Origin: Gammaproteobacteria bacterium
GTDB taxonomy: Bacteria; Pseudomonadota; Gammaproteobacteria; Pseudomonadales; Halieaceae
Direction: 5' to 3'
Assembly: GCA_018222695.1 (NCBI GenBank)
Contig: JAAEZV010000126.1
Location: 1 to 5,427 of the forward strand
DNA: 5,427 bases
The notes under the pieces are model-generated. The model saw only the letters and a program-made list of their open reading frames with translations. It did not search any database and was not told the origin of the DNA. A program made the position numbers and the translations under genes. Position 1 is the first letter of the stretch. Every line of letters begins with the position of its first letter. Shown one piece after another: positions 4,942-5,427 of the stretch.

Positions 4942-5427
4942 GTGGATTTCTACTCGCTCATCTCGGACTTTTTCCAGCGACACCTGGAGACGACCAGTCT
5001 GGCGGTGGACGCCCTCGCTGAAGCCACGGGTGCTGCCGTAGAGCAGGCCGCCGAGGCCATCCTTAATGAGCGCAAGTTGTTCAGCATCGGTTTGGGCGCG
5101 GACTGCGCCGGCGCCACCGCACTGGCGAGCCTGCTGCACTGCGGCGTGCTCAGGGAACGTCCCAGTCTGCCGGTTGTCGAACTGGCAGAGCACCACATTG
5201 AATCCGTTGAGACGGGCGTTAACTGGGCCGGCCAACAGATTCAGGCGCTGGGCCAACTGGGGGACGTGGCATTTGTTTTTGCCGCCTCATTGGGGGAGCC
5301 TGAAATTCAGCGGCTGGCCGTCGCGCTGGAACAGCGGCAAGTGGCAGCGATCTGGGTGGGCAATCGCGGGCCGGGGCTAAGCATATCGGTCGTCGATGAG
5401 AACGTTGAAACCCGGCTGACATTGAAC
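4942..5427 (+). CDS. SIS-domain protein of the GmhA/DiaA group, divergent, 3' end cut by the window
   Basis: Position after lpoA-yraN is that of diaA in E. coli (a DnaA-binding initiation factor) and of the gmhA-like gene in Pseudomonas. The frame from GTG 4942 stays open to the window edge (162 residues; relatives have about 195). Similarity is clear in the N-terminal helix (FFQRHLETTSLAVDAL, 10-25), AILNERKLFSIG (39-50), RERPSLPVVEL (71-81), QIQALGQLGDV (99-109) and the final strand DENVETRL (152-159). The sugar-phosphate loops are altered. Where relatives read GNGGSA or GNGTSA this protein has GLGADCAGA (50-58), and where they read STSGNS or STRGNS it has AASLGEPE (114-121). Isomerase activity is therefore unlikely; a protein-binding, DiaA-like role is possible but unproven. 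GTG 4942 is the first possible start after the in-frame yraN stop, and no strong Shine-Dalgarno sequence is visible. Confidence 0.85.
   Translation, partial: MDFYSLISDFFQRHLETTSLAVDALAEATGAAVEQAAEAILNERKLFSIGLGADCAGATALASLLHCGVLRERPSLPVVELAEHHIESVETGVNWAGQQIQALGQLGDVAFVFAASLGEPEIQRLAVALEQRQVAAIWVGNRGPGLSISVVDENVETRLTLN

Noticed and set aside
4825..5256. Open frame of 143 residues on the minus strand
   Set aside because: It overlaps the end of yraN and the SIS gene, both of which show family motifs on the plus strand. It has no recognisable motif of its own.

Overview
This window looks like chromosomal core DNA of a gammaproteobacterium, probably from the Pseudomonas/Oceanospirillales side of the class. 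The gene order is the evidence: rsmH-mraZ-rnpB-rsmI on the minus strand, back to back with lpoA-yraN-SIS protein on the plus strand. As I recall, Pseudomonas has this order; Enterobacteria have the rsmI/lpoA/yraN/diaA block but keep rsmH and mraZ elsewhere. No mobile element, phage gene, CRISPR array or tRNA is visible. The genus cannot be fixed from the sequence alone.

Left part (1-1260, minus strand): this is the start of the division and cell-wall (dcw/mra) cluster. A sigma70-type promoter overlaps a 10-bp-periodic array of GTGG-type MraZ boxes. It is followed by mraZ, the transcriptional autorepressor, and, overlapping it by one base, rsmH, the 16S rRNA C1402 N4-methyltransferase. The window edge cuts rsmH after residue 235.

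Middle (about 1260-1875, minus strand): an A+T-rich stretch of about 200 bp shows no gene. Then come a GC-rich terminator hairpin and rnpB, the type A RNase P RNA, with a complete P1 helix, P2 and the universally conserved blocks. Its own promoter has a GC-rich discriminator and is squeezed into the short gap after the rsmI stop codon.

Right part: rsmI (minus strand, 16S rRNA C1402 2'-O-methyltransferase) and lpoA (plus strand, outer-membrane lipoprotein activator of PBP1A) diverge from a very short intergenic region that contains one near-symmetric -10 element. yraN (UPF0102, nuclease-like fold) and a SIS-domain gene of the GmhA/DiaA group follow lpoA on the same strand with gaps of 26-27 bp, so they probably form one operon. 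The SIS gene runs off the right edge.

Together the genes serve ribosome maturation (RsmH and RsmI modify the same nucleotide), tRNA maturation (RNase P), and cell-wall growth and division control (MraZ, LpoA). I found no novel system. The points most worth checking are the extended MraZ-box array, the divergent rsmI/lpoA promoter with a possibly leaderless lpoA mRNA, and a SIS protein that has lost the family's usual glycine/serine sugar-phosphate motifs.
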